DNA of 64,000 bases. Source: Eutrigla gurnardus (Eukaryota; Chordata; Actinopteri; Perciformes; Triglidae). Both the position numbers and the translations under genes were made by a program. The notes under the pieces are model-generated. The model saw only the letters and a program-made list of their open reading frames with translations. It ran no database searches and was not told the origin of the DNA. The DNA is taken from positions 23,001,090-23,065,089 of the forward strand of contig OY741265.1 in the NCBI GenBank assembly GCA_963514095.1. The letters are read 5' to 3'. How positions within the stretch are numbered: the first letter of the stretch is position 1; every line of letters begins with the position of its first letter. Below are positions 1-13,600 of this stretch, piece by piece.

Positions 1-583
1 AAACGTCCGTTACTGTGACAAAGGTACTTGTAGTCTCACAGTATGCAGAGTTAAAAGTAAAGCTGTGAAACCTTAATGAAGAAACAACGCCCTCTTGCTC
101 TTATAAATACAATCTTACATTCATAAAAAATAAAACATAAGCTTGGTTATGTAGTAATTGGATGACCTGTGCACTTATTGCACGTTTTCCAGCCATGAGT
201 ACTTACAATAGTCAAATTTATTGTTTACGTTCCTAATATTTTTATTTTATTTTGAGGGCTTTGGAGGGACTTTGTTGCTAGATTGAGGGACTTTGAGCCA
301 GTGCTGCGAGACAATTCCATTCTTTCCAAGTTGTCAATACTGGGCAGGGTTTTTCAAGTGGACCTTTTGTCAAATCTAGCATACTCTTGCTAGTTTCTCA
401 ATATTAACTACCCTAGCCTTAAGTAAAGAATCTAAATACCCAAAGATTAAATAGCAACACACACTTCTGAGTCTCCAGCTTCTCTTCTTTTCCACTCAAC
501 CTTCATTCTTTCAATCCATTCAAAAGAAATACTTACTAAAACAAAAGAAAGAATGCACTGAGTTACTGTTTTTCCTCCAATTC

Positions 584-589
584 TTTATT
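584..589 (-). terminator. Possible RPN2 polyadenylation signal
   Basis: AATAAA on the minus strand about 450 bases past the proposed RPN2 stop. Similar A/T-rich hexamers lie further downstream near 240-250, so the site actually used is uncertain. The remaining sequence in 1-1037 shows no other gene that I can support. Confidence 0.3.
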
Positions 590-1037
590 TCTTTTCTTCT
601 TCATTACAAAAACATCACTTCCTCAAATTGCCCATTTTTCATTATGAACATGTTTTCTAGGGATGCCAACGCTGTATCAAATAGGGGACTACTGCTCCTC
701 CTCCACACTTACTGCACCAAACAGGCAAACACACTGGCATATTTAGTAATGTATCAGTGCTACTGCCAATTTTAATTTTTCCTTTCCTTTTTTGTTTTTA
801 AATCAGCTGGAAGTTGACGAACTGCTTCTGTTTCAAGATGAAATGGGCATAGAGCGAAAAAGAGGAATGTACAAAAAAAGACCAGACACATTTCAACCCA
901 CAATCCACCAAGAAACCACAAATAATAATTCCAGCTCACTTAGAAAACACTGGCATGTTGGACAATAAGAAAATAAATCCCACAGGAAGATGAAGTGCAA
1001 TGATCAGTAGCTTTACAGCCCTCAGTACGAGTATCTG

Positions 1038-4000
1038 TCAGTGAGCATTTGTCCTTGGAGACGCTGTGATTTCTCAATTTCTTCCATTTGGCAACAGAGA
1101 CAAACTGCATGTTTAAACTGTCGATTGAATTCGAGAACTGCCACGCCATGTTTAAAGTCTGATTTGATTCATCATTGAATGACTCCTTGGAAACAAAAAA
1201 AAAATTTGCTTTGTCTTCTTTTCATTTTCTTCTCTTATTTTTTCTCGATTCTGTGGAAGAGACGGGGGAAATAAACAAACATTAGATCAATTCAATTCCT
1301 TGTGTCTTAATTTAACACCTGATCTATGACAAGTCACGTAAAGGCTCGGTCATGCATTTTAACGCACAACAAACAATGTATTTGGGCAAAGAACACAGAG
1401 AAACTCTGCATATCTTGGCTCATGAACACACAACATGTCACTCAAATGTAATGGCACAACCAGAACCACGGGTGTTAGACCATAATGGAAGGATTACCAA
1501 AGTGCTGGTAGGCTGTGGTTGTAATGAACATGGCGGGATGAGTGAGAGGCAAACCAGGGGGGAGGGCAGCATGTACATGTCAACACTCAAGAGTTAGAAT
1601 GATCGAGCACCACACAGCCATGCACGCTGCCAGCCATTATGGAAATGCACTGAGGACGCAGGCAATGAGGATGCCCTTACTTTAGCCTGGAAGCACGACC
1701 GACTCATTTGTTACAAATGGGGGGGCTTTATCGTAGGCTCCTATACTTTGCCAACCTACTACTTTGCTCTGCGGCAATCCTGAAAAAGGAGTAAAGACAC
1801 AGCAAGGTGTGGATAGAAAAGTTAAAAAGACACAGGCACCAGCTGCAAGGAGACAGAGTCTAGCAGGAAAGAAGGGAGACAAAAAGTCCTCAGTGGAAAA
1901 ATGACATTTGTGAAACCATTAATTGCAGAATTCTATTTGCTTAGAAAAAGAAAAAGGGGATTAAACTTGCTGTTGAAGAGCAAGTAGTGAAAGTGAACAA
2001 CAGAGTGAGTTTGGAGTCAGGAGGTAAATTGCTCACGCTGGCACTTTGAGGGCTCTACATAATGATGGTGCAGAAATTGCCCACTTACATAATCGCTCTT
2101 GCAGATCTTGCCGCCACAATTCTCTCCTGGTCTAAGTAGGCATGAGCTCTGCTCCTGGCAGAGAGTCTGGCATTGATATCAGCCTCTGAGGACCAACTGA
2201 GGAGCTACGATATGGAATAGGCACTCGTCCTCAGGTTTAAGGCTAAGAACTACCAAGAGGCCTCAAAGCACCCGAGTCCTCATCATCTGAAAGGGGCCAG
2301 GCTTTCTATCTGGGACCAAGGACTCTCTAGGAACCATCTGTGCCGGGCACCATCAGGAGACGTACCTCTTCACTGCTTTCTGGGCCAGCATGCGGTTCCC
2401 GGCAAGGAAAGTTACACCGCCGATAATCGCCAGGTACTTCAGAGTCTGGAACATGTTGAGGTGAGTCCAGTAGACGTACATCAGGCCCAGCATGGCTGAA
2501 ATCAAACAACAGAGCGGGCTGAAACATTAACATCCAAACAAAATGGCTGCAAGTCACTGGTACCCCAAGTGGGTTGGGTACTTCTGACTGCATTGTCTCC
2601 TTTCTTGTTATTTTAAAGTGTCCAGCAAAGAGCTTTTGGGCAGTTATGACTAGACCTGGATCCATCTTGTTCAAAACGCTCAAAAAGTTTTGTATGTGTT
2701 AATTTTGGTGTAATCCTGAAATCGCAACACTTGCGGGACAGGGCAAATTTGAATGCAGTGTGTAATTTGCTTTACATTAGAGTTCCTGTAATTAAGTCAT
2801 GAATCTGGTTTCAGGGTATTTTCTATTATACAAGGTGCAATGAGCAAGTGTCATTTTGGGTTAATTTTAGTGGTCCCTGTGGACAAAAGTCAGCATCAGC
2901 GTCCCTTTCAAAAAAGCTCCCATTTTACTGCGGCAGCACAGTCTGTCCTGTACAGTCCTGGTTCTCCCATGTCTCCCTTCCCTACAGCGTGCCTTACCAA
3001 TCAAGAGTGAGAGCTCCTCTCCCCTGCATAGGGCATCCCGATCCCTTGAGTGGCACCAATTACAAGTACACATAATGACAAGAATGTGATGTCATATTTA
3101 GACAAGGGAGATCCTTTCTAGCCATAACCTCTTTTGAACCCACGTGGGTGTGTAACCGAGCCAATAACCGAGCCAGGGGCCGCATCCCGTTCTTATTCTC
3201 AGGTTATCAAAAAAAATGCAGGCGTCACGCTCTTCTTCACATAATGAGACAGCATTTAGCGATACAAAGTGGCAGTATTTGACGACCAGTGGTTTGTTAC
3301 ATCACTGCATATTTTTATGTATGTCAGTGTATTCCTTGTTCTTTTTATCTCTCCTCTGCTGTCTGCTGTTCTGCTATGGTGTGTCACTTTGAACCAGGCA
3401 GCAAAATCCTGATCTGAAAAGTGAAGCCAAGGCAGAAGTGCCTTAAACTTTCATTCTTTCAAATGACCACGATAGTGTTTCTGTTTTCAATTATTCCTAA
3501 AATGTTCAGATTCCTATTCATATGGACTTTAAACTGAATCCCCTTTTAATAATTGAATCAGTTTTATTATGCAAGTAATACAATTTGAATATGTTGCCTG
3601 CAACGGTGGTTTCATGTGCATGTTCAAGTTTAAAAACTCCATGCGTTGCCAACTTTCCACCAATTTTTATAGGCATTTTATAGGTATTTTCAATTTGTTT
3701 AGAAAAATTGAAAACATGTGGAAGTGCCAGCAATTGAGTGCAATGGAACCAGGCTTGATGATGAACATCACACAGGTTTCTGCTCCACTGAAGAGATAAA
3801 ACATCAGATCTGTCTGGCGCGATGAAGACAGTCAGAACTGCCACATTTCCATTCCATGTTCCACGAGGTTTAACCGCTCCTGTTTTAAGTACACCATCTC
3901 GTCGCACCTTCTTCTTCTGCAATGGTTCAATGGCTAGAGAATTACTAGAGAAATAGCACCACAAACTGTTTCTCGACGAACCTAATTTTTATGTAATGGA

Positions 4001-7000
4001 AGTGAAACACATCTGTTTTATTTTGCAAACTTTCTGGAAATTCTGTGACAATTTTTACCTTGGCTGTGACATCCAAAAAGCTGATGTATTGTTCTAGGGC
4101 TGTTTTGGGAGGGATTGGGGGGGGATGTGTCGCACCACGATTTTAATGCGTGAAATTTCATGAATAATGCATCGCTGAAATTAATTATGATAATACACTG
4201 TCAGCCGCAGTCAGTACTGCAATGCACTTATCACCATGATCAACAGCAGATGAATAGTAGATGAAGAAGCTGTAAACCAATAAGATCTGTGATAAACACT
4301 TCATTACAAAGATTGGAACTAACCTGCGTGTCCTGCATGGAACAGAATAGTGCTGGGGGTGAAGCTGAAGTTGGAGATGTTTGCTCCGAGCTTAAACCAC
4401 TACAGACAAGAGGGAGAACAAAGACAATGTGATTTTCATCCCCTGCAAGAGCTGCAAACAAAAGGGGCCGGAAAAATTGTTTATCACCTAACGCACAATG
4501 TGCGGATCCACTGCAACAATAACTATTACTCAGCACTGCAAATGCCAAGGAAAATAATACACCATAGCTTTTGTGATTTTAAATCAAAACAAGCATTATA
4601 TCTGTGCAGTACTGGAGCCTCATTCACCATTGATGAAGGCTTCCTACTGAAGAGCTTTTCCGGGGAAAGAAACTAGACCACTGTGCATAAAACAATAACA
4701 AAAAGGTGAAAGCTCCATTTAAAAAGGGTTGGATGAATAATGGAATGAGGTTCGTGATTTCTAAATTATTCCCATATTGCTGTACAGTTAAAAGGGATAG
4801 TTTGGATTTTTTTATGTGGGGTTAAATGAGATACTTATCCATAGTCAGTGTATTACCGACAGTAGATGGCGGTTGATACAGACTAGTTGTACTAGAATAA
4901 CCAGCATGGGAGCAAAGAAAAATACTGCTTTGAATGGGGAGAGCAGAAAAACATATTTTAGCCACCTGTAAAAATACATGTGTGTAGACTAGTATTTATT
5001 AAGGCTACGGGCCTTATTTTAAGGTGGCTAAAACACATTTCTCTGCTGCCCTCATCCACAACAGTACATTGATTTACTCCTGTGCTGCTAATCCTGTCTG
5101 TTTTGCCAAACTGGGTGTGTGTCGACCACCATCTCTTGTAGGCAATAGACTGACCATGGATAAGTACCTCATACAAACCCACCTCAAAAAACAAAACAAA
5201 AAGAAAAAAACATTTTAGATTGAAATATTACCAGCAGGAGCAGAAGCAGGAAGGGAGACAGGATAAGGGCAGTGAAGGTATTGGAAACCACTGTGGGAGG
5301 CTTCTTCTCTGGTTCCCTGAATAAGTGCTGCAGAGACGAGGAGATTTTAAACAGTTTCAAACAGTCCTGCATGCTGCTTTTTTCCACCTTCAAACAGGCA
5401 GTGAAGTCAATATAAATAACGAATGCATCAGTATTACCTGAATCTCTGGTTTGGGCACGTAAAGAGTCTTGGGCTGAATGACCGCTGGAGCCTCCTCATC
5501 CACAAACTTCAGAACAACATCAGCCTTTCAAAAGATTACAACTCAACTTTAGAGCTCAATATCAACTTACTCTCACTGACTGAACACTTGTAACATCGGC
5601 AAATCATTGGCATCATCACCATCAAGTCTGAACAGACACTCACCACATTCCACAAGATGGGATTCTCCAAGGTAGCATCGCCAACGATGAGGTGGAGGGA
5701 ATAGGTACCGGACATGGAGTCAAACTCAGATTTTCGCTCTGCTGTGTCCAACTCAAACTTGTACAGATTCTTGCTGTCGGGTTCAGCGACAAATACAACC
5801 TCTTGGCCAGTTTTCTGATTGTGCAGCTTGACAAAAGTCTGTGACAGGGAAAATAAATAGGTCTTAATCTTGAACAAGACAGAGCGGTTTGCAGTGGTTT
5901 TGATGACCGTTTTAGCCAACTATATAATGGCTTTATGGTCAAGCTAGCGGTTTGCTGCTGTGGTCTCACCCCGATTACATACCTGGTGAGGGGTAAGCTC
6001 CACTCCAGTGTTGATATCAACCAGCTGGAAGGACATAGCAAAGTTTTGGTGGCTGTCTGCTGTGAAGGGGCTCTTGCCTTTGGAAGGATAATCCACCCTG
6101 AGTCATTTAAAGAAGGACAAGTATTTAGTATTCTATTGCCATGCTCCTATGGGTCAGCGAAAAGGGCTTCACTTATCAAACTGGTTTCCTAACCTGGTGG
6201 TCTTTGTGCCGATGCTCTGGTCCTTATCCACCACAGAGAGGTCCATGTTAGTGACAGACACCTCAGTGGAAACCTTCACTTTAAGCTACAGGTGGACAGA
6301 GTCAAACACAAAGAGACATCATGAAAGAGCATGAGAGCAGCAACCAATCCTTAAACACAGAATGATGACAATAACATTCAGATGGACCGCTAACCTAGGA
6401 CAGGCTGCAACCACAATAGGGCTCGACAATAAGGGTTGCTTGGTTGCCACTGGCAACCTTTATGAGAAACTGGCAACCAACTTAAGGGGCTTCTACTTTT
6501 TAACATAAACATTAAACTTCATTTGACAGCTTTTGAGTTTTTGGCAGCCAAAAGCTGATGCATACAATTTTGTTAATCCATTCCTCTATAATTAAATGTT
6601 TTGTAGCCAATTCTGACAACCACCTCACCTCAACATGATTGGCAACAAGGCGGGTATCCCCGGTCACTGCAACGGTAAACTGGTAATATCCACTGGCTGG
6701 CTGGCTGGACATGAAGTTCAGTTCAAAGACGCCACTGAAAATAAGAAAAATGGCATAATAGGGTTACGTTCTACCAAAACCAGGCAGTACTTACATCTTG
6801 TAAAGAAACTGGATGTACTTAGTTTAACATAATCATAATACAGTCAATAAAAAAGATCAACAATTACATTTGTGTTATTTAATTATTTGCATTATCATTC
6901 AAAATGCAGATCTGTGAACACCAAGAATGTTTTCTGGGCTGACCAATGAGATAATGGTTGTATGTGTATATTTCTTCCATTTTCAAGTAGAGGGGAACCT

Positions 7001-9086
7001 GTGTATGTATGATGTAGTAAACACCCATGTCTCTAATAATACATACTCATTAAGAGTGAATGGAGCTTGGCTGAGAATGATGCTCTTGGATGCCACAGCG
7101 TAGGCAGATTCCACCAGCACACTGGCCGAGGCCAGAGGTTGAGACATGACATCAGTGACAAGGAGCTGTGAATCAGACAGAGAAACAGCATCACTATGGG
7201 CCAATTAGAAAAACACCCAGAGGACTTTAGCTAGACTGAGATCCATAATCTGTACCTGCAGGGTTGGCTGGCTGTGGGATACTGTGGCTGGGCCCTGAGC
7301 ACTGACAACGACCGGCACATGGAAGCGGTTGCTGGAGAGAGCAGCGGCAGCACTTGCCACACTGAAGGCCTCGGCCAGAGAGTCCCAGGATTTCTTGCTG
7401 AAGATAGAGTTCACCAGCTGGATGACCTGGTCCTGTAGGGAGAACACATATTCCATCAGCTTCAGAGGAAAAACCCATGAAGAGAAGCGCAAACATCAGA
7501 CAGACAGAACTCATACCTCCTTCAGAGGGGGCTCCACATCCACATGATCAGATAGGGAGTAAGCTGCAGTCACAAACATGGCAGTCGCCTCAAGTCCCTC
7601 TTCAAACTGGAGGTAGATGCCACCAAGATCATCCAAACGAGCTGTCAGATCCTGAAAAATAAGGTTACAACTTAATTTGGTTTGGGGAAAAAAAGAAAAA
7701 TCTCTGTGCATAATTAAAAGACCAGTGTGTCTTGCAGTCACAGTGAAACAGCACCACTTGGTGGAGGTTTAAGAGCTCACCTCAATTTCCTCCAGTATTC
7801 CTCCAAGTTCTGACTGCTGGGAAAGGCGGGCTGCGGTTTGCAGAGCTGAAGTGATACTGTCCAAAGAGAACACACATTATAAATAAATTGCTCAGATCAT
7901 TTGCTCACCAGGATTTCAAGACCGACGATGATCTCCCAAACCCAGACAGCAAACACTTACGCCACAACATTGTCCTCCTTGTTGATGCGACCTGTCAAGG
8001 CACCTACAACTTCCTGGGAAGCCAGAGGAAGCCCCAGAGAGCTGAGTGCGCTCACGGCTCTGTGAATCTGAGTCATGGTTGAATCTTCACTAACTGCTGC
8101 CAGGAGGATGTCACGGGTTTCATTGGACACAGGGATCTATGAAGCGAACAAAGAAACCGTTGGTTCTTAGGGGGTTGCATTATTGCACAGCATTGTCTCA
8201 TTTACCATGTCAAAATTGTCTTTCATATTACTCCCACTGTTGTCATATGGAACATTTTGTTGAGCTTAACTAATGCATCCACTCCAAAAATGCTCCTGAA
8301 TATAAAGAATCTGACAGAGAAAAAGTGAGAGCAAACATACCTCACATCCTGAAATGGCTTGACTGGTCTCAGAAGCAAAGAAGAGGGAGTCAACGCTCAT
8401 GGGGTCCAGCTGGGATTTGAGAAACTGGCATACTCCCTAAAAACACAAAAACATGTAAGCCAAAGAACATTGAAGGTTGATGTAACATATAGTTCCCAAT
8501 GTGCATTATTACTAAATGTTTGTATCAGGACTGCTCACCCCATTATGGAGGGATTCTCTTACCTCGTGATCAGGAACAGTTGCTCCAAGCTTGGTCAGCC
8601 CAAGAACCGAGTAGTATGCGGAGTCCAGATCGGTGAATTGTTGGCTCAGAAGGTTCTGCAGTCGGGCCACATCAGACAGGGAGAGGTAGTGCGCCGGTGT
8701 GAGCGCCTGAACTCCAGCAAGAGCCAGACTGAAGAAGAGCAACCCGAATAGCCCTGCGGACACAATGCGGAAACAAGTTAACCTACCGGCTGGTCGAAAG
8801 GTGTACTTATCGGTACCAACGACCAACGACAAATTCATTTAATAATTTACTCTCTTTTGTGATGTATTCATTCATTGAGATAACGGCAGTTGCAGGTTAG
8901 GCTACGCGGCGAGCTAGCTAGCATCAGTAGCAAGCAACTCACTGCACGATAGGTGAGCTATTTATTCACCGACTCTTAAACTGGCGTTTCGATAGTAGCA
9001 TTAAAAACGTAAATGACACGAAGACTATACTTATCTAACAACACATTCGAAATGGATAAATTAATTCACTTACTTGACCGGTCCAT
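1038..9086 (-). CDS. rpn2: RPN2 (ribophorin II), oligosaccharyltransferase subunit 2
   Basis: Subunit of the ER oligosaccharyltransferase complex that N-glycosylates nascent proteins. I joined 17 coding exons: 9074-9086, 8563-8753, 8341-8436, 7961-8136, 7781-7856, 7517-7651, 7256-7432, 7047-7165, 6629-6734, 6194-6285, 5983-6097, 5644-5838, 5438-5524, 5232-5327, 4324-4399, 2366-2495 and 1038-1053. They sum to 1896 nt, giving 631 aa, the length I recall for the human protein. A signal peptide starts MDRSRLFGLLFFSLALAG. A long luminal region follows, including the family signature KLHNQKTGQEVVFVAEPD. Hydrophobic helices near the C-terminus come from exons 14 to 16. The start at 9086 was chosen because splicing to exon 2 completes the signal peptide in frame. 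The last exon is only 16 nt (ends T-N-A-H) and uses an AAG acceptor, so it is the weakest call; it matches the short Thr-Ala-His ending I recall for human RPN2. Confidence 0.93.
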
Positions 9087-9239
9087 GTCTTGCAGTCTAA
9101 TGCAGCGTCACCAAAACCGACGTTAGCTTCCGGTTTCTCAGAGTGAGCTGTCACCAAAGGTATAATATCCGGTGGTACATCTGACATTTCAAAATAAAAG
9201 CCACAGGCGAATGAATTCAGACCATCCGCCATTTAACGA

Positions 9240-10653
9240 TAATAATGATTGATGAATCATGAATACACATCGAATACATTATGGCTATGTGATATTTAAT
9301 CATTTCATCACAAGAATTGCATTGTCATATTTAATGTTAATTAGCAGGCAATATCATGTATTTTATTTGATGGGATATTTATAATGTAATACATTGAAAT
9401 ACAACAATTTAGGGACACTTTTGTAATACATACATTGCGATGAGGGGAAAAACCTACTCCTAATATGAAGGTTGTGAACCAATGTATTTAATCAAAGGTT
9501 AAACAGAGCCTGGTCTTTATGATCTTACATGGGCTACAGTTGGCCAACAAGTTATAAAACTAACCTAATCCTTTGATTTGTCTTGAAACTGCAGGTAAAA
9601 GAATAAATCCAAGTCCTACCATTTGCTAAGATCAACTGTGAAACCACACACTACTCTTAGTTTTCAATCACTGGAGTTGAGCATGTAATGTCATGCAGCT
9701 GAAGTGGTTTAAACATTAATATGCTGCTCTGTGCTGTAGCAGCACAATCAGGAGGGAAGTGAGTATCAGTCATATTATTGGCATTTTATTATATTTCTGA
9801 ACAAAATGCTGTACGATAAAGTAAAACATACAACTCTAAATATTTACAAACAGTGCCAAATAACATAATATTCTTGCCTCCAATGGTGGTACAGCTTCTG
9901 AGCCTCCATTAACAACCAAACAGCAACATCTGTACATCGCAACTACATGGTTACTGCAACATCTTCCCCAAGAGTTGTCATCACTTTGTTGGATCTCAAT
10001 AAGTAATTAGTGACCTTGATGAATTGCAGATGTGTGCTGCAGTCACTGTTGAATTTCCATCTAATTTCCTCTGGGGGGCTTATATTTAATATGCATATCG
10101 AGATGTGCATCATAGATCTAGACACACGCAAAACAGATTTTTACAAGACATGTTCTTTTAACATTTTCATCATGGAACCCTCATCGCTAAACACATTAGT
10201 GATCAACCCTGAATTCACTCCATATTCAAGTTATACAACAGAAAATTGGATATGGAGGTACAACATGTCTTTGTACTCTTCTCAACTTTAAAAAACACTT
10301 ATTACAGACACATTATGCAATGTAAAACCAGGTATTTTCAGTGATAGCAAAAGTGTATAGCAGTGATTTTTCAATTTTACATTCATGTTCATGTTTAAGT
10401 GACAATACAATGAAATGTGATGTTTTTCAGGCCATGTACAAGGCCATTGAATTGAGACTGAATCTAAAATCACCCTTTCTATCTCAAATTATTGATTGGG
10501 GTATATATTTTCAAGTGAATTGATTGCTAATGACTTGTTCAAAAAATGTAGAAAATCTACAAGACATGTTCCTTCTCTCCCCTACAACACTATAAAACTA
10601 TAGGGAAAATACAGCAACATTATGTTGGTGTTGGTGTAAAGATAAGACATGTC
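9240..10653. other. RPN2-MYBL2 intergenic region and likely MYBL2 3' UTR
   Basis: AT-rich, with no coding exon. It holds the RPN2 5' flank on one side and probably the MYBL2 3' UTR on the other. An AATAAA on the minus strand at 9785-9790 would give MYBL2 a 3' UTR of about 0.87 kb. Confidence 0.4.
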
Positions 10654-13600
10654 TCAGGACAAAATCAGAGCACGATTGGGAGCATGGGATTTTAGTGAGC
10701 GAAGGTAGCGTCTAGCTTTCTCCGTCATTATGAGCTGGTCTTTAGTTTGTCCACAAACAACCGTCTCCCATTCTTTCGACATCTGAAGAGAGAGAGAAAA
10801 AAACGTCACAGTAGGTCAACAAAGGAAAAGCCTTGTTATAATACTTTTCCATTGATGAGGAGATCCATTCCTTCTAAGATTAAAAGGGTGGAACGTACCA
10901 GAACTGGAGGCACCGTGCTGGGAAATATGGCACTGTCACTGGGTCCCAAAAGAAAACCCTGATCCAAAATATTGTCATTTTGTTTACTGCAAAATGACGA
11001 GGAGGTGAGAGAAACTATCATCGGTTCATCCTGTGGTTGAAAAAAGAATCAGGATTAGGATGCGACAAATCTACAGACTGGCTGATAACCCATTTTGACT
11101 GTTATTTTACCTCCATTGTGTGTCTGGCCTCAGTTTTCATGGTTTTGCGTTTGGATGTAGTCGTCACCTTGCAGTCCACGACATCTAGAGCCAATGATTT
11201 CCGCACTTTCTTCATAGGAGGCCGGTGCTGGGGGGGAAAAAAATGAATGACAATGATTAGGTACATACGGTCTCAAATAAAAGTGATAACAGTAGGTCCG
11301 GGCAACAGTGGAAGGAGGCCAGAATCGAGTGGTTTATGTGTTTATGTTCATTTGTGAATGACTGCCAATAGAAGCCCAGAAATGTCTGGCTTTGGGAGAA
11401 GTGAATGAAAGGGAGTTTTCACACTCAGTCGCTCCTGTGCAACTGTTTGCTGACCAACAGTGGCAGACTGTCATTGCTACGTATAGCCCCAAGGTGTGAC
11501 TTTGTGAACGTGAAGCAGTGTGGAACTGAAAAACAGCAAAGATTCCATGTTCCCAAGCAGTAAAACCCTCCAAGATTCACCTTTTTAATGACAGTCTAGT
11601 TTTAATTTAACTGACATGCACTTGAGCTGCTGCAAGCACTTGATCATAACCACAAACTATCATATCAACACTATCCCAATGTCAATGTGATTTGGAATGC
11701 GGTTCTCTCATTATCTTCTTAGAAGAAAATTGTCCTAATCTTTATAAATGTTATACCTTAAACAGAGTTTAAAGGATTATAATAGGGGTCAAGCATTAAA
11801 GTGGACTCAGTTACCGTCGTTTTGCGCCTTTGCTCAGGTGGAGTCGAACGTGCAGCATGCAAGTCGATCCCAGAGTCTCTCAGGATGACCTCGTTGATGT
11901 CGTCTTCAAGGTTTGGCGTCTGAGGCTAAGATTGCACAGCAGAAAACATTGTTAGTACAACGTTGATAAAAACCATGAGGTGAACTCGTGGCTTTTCACT
12001 GACAATCACAGATACTTACCAGAGGCTGCAGAGGCCCGTACTTCTCCATGGCATTTTTGAACGGCGTTGGAGTTCGCGGGGTCGTGCAGAGCTCAGACTT
12101 GTGGTTCGGTGTAACAAATCTGCATGAAGCAAAATATTAAAACCAAGACTCAAAATCAAATTCAAATGCAGTATTTAATATTTTCAGGCTTGCTTTTCCA
12201 CATTTGCTAGTAATTGATGGCTAAAATGATTACAGGATTTACATCGACTGAGAAGGCAGAAATAGATTAAGTGGCACACAAACTAACTACAACCTCAAAA
12301 TGAGACGAGCAGTTTCAAATCCAAAAGGACTTTTGACTGTTTTAAGCATCCAGCAAGCAGCTGTACTCTGCTCTACATCACGAGCAACATACTATGAACT
12401 ACAAAGTCAATCAGAGTAAAATATTGGTATGATATGAATCTCAAAGAGGACTTATTATTCTCCTTTTCTGGTCCTTTGTATTTCAGGTTACTGAACATGT
12501 TTACCTGCCTTAATGCAAAAAACCCTGCTTTATTTTAAAGCGTTTAAAACACACACAATCCACTAGTATTCATAGAATTTGCTCTCTCTCTCTGAGATAG
12601 CATTCACCAGATGACAGACAGTTTTTTCATTTTAGCCGTTACAGAATTAACTTAACATGCAGCTAATTTAATCTGCTTTAATCTTACAACCATTATGTTT
12701 TGCATTGCTCTTCAGTGAGAGCGTGGGGAGATAAGAGATTTGTTAGCATTGAAGCTTAAAACTACTACGATAACTCACGCTGAGTTTTCCTTCTGGGTGA
12801 GGGGGGTCTTGTCACGCTGTAGCGGTGTAGTAACAATGACCTTCTGGCTGCACACTGGCGTGGATGTGAGGGACGGGTTCTCCAGGTCGTGGGTGTCCTG
12901 CTTGGTCCACATGTTGAGGAACTGAAACAACAGGTGTTAATTAAGTATCTCGGGCTGCGTTATAAGCGGCACCAAAAGCATGCGCTACAGGATGCAATAA
13001 CTTACTTGAGATGGAGAAAAGGGCAAGATTTTGACAGGAGTGCTTTTAGGAGTCATGGAGTTATTGGCATCAGGAGACAAAGCGATGCGTCTCCGGCTCC
13101 GTCTTTTCAGAATGGAGGGTGGCGTGACCCCTCCAGGAGAGATGGGGATGAGTTCCCCCTTGCTGCCTTTGCTCAACTCCTGCAAGGCGCTGCCCTCCAG
13201 ACGAAACTGGTGGCGCTCTGGGCTCGGACTGTCCTCAGGCAGGTCAAAGGCCGCCAGGTTGCACCAGCCATCGAGGTCCTGAAGCAGAAGAGACATTTTT
13301 ACTTGATGCTATAATTTCCCAACTGTGAAATATGCATAGTGGTATAAAACGGGTAAACGGTGATACAAGTTAAAAATAAAAGAATTAATGTCATTTAGAC
13401 ATATATTTCATAGAAGTACAATAACAATGTACATATTAAAACAGCACTAATCATCCAGAAATCTTTTTATTATCTGTATATAACTAAACGTTATACAAAA
13501 GACCTAAACAGGGTTTCCATTCTTTTCTAGAGATTCATTTCCAAGATCTTTCCAGGACATTTCCAGTGATGATCTAGCTGCTATCAGAGACAGGGATCAT

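Noticed and set aside
1038..1149. Longer RPN2 last exon from a CAG acceptor near 1070
   Set aside because: It would add a tail with no family resemblance; the AAG acceptor at 1053 gives a short ending and a total of 631 aa, as in human.
9035..9232. Frame starting MADGLNSF as the true RPN2 N-terminus
   Set aside because: Splicing it to the next exon goes out of the RPN2 frame; the internal ATG at 9086 joins in frame and gives a proper signal peptide.
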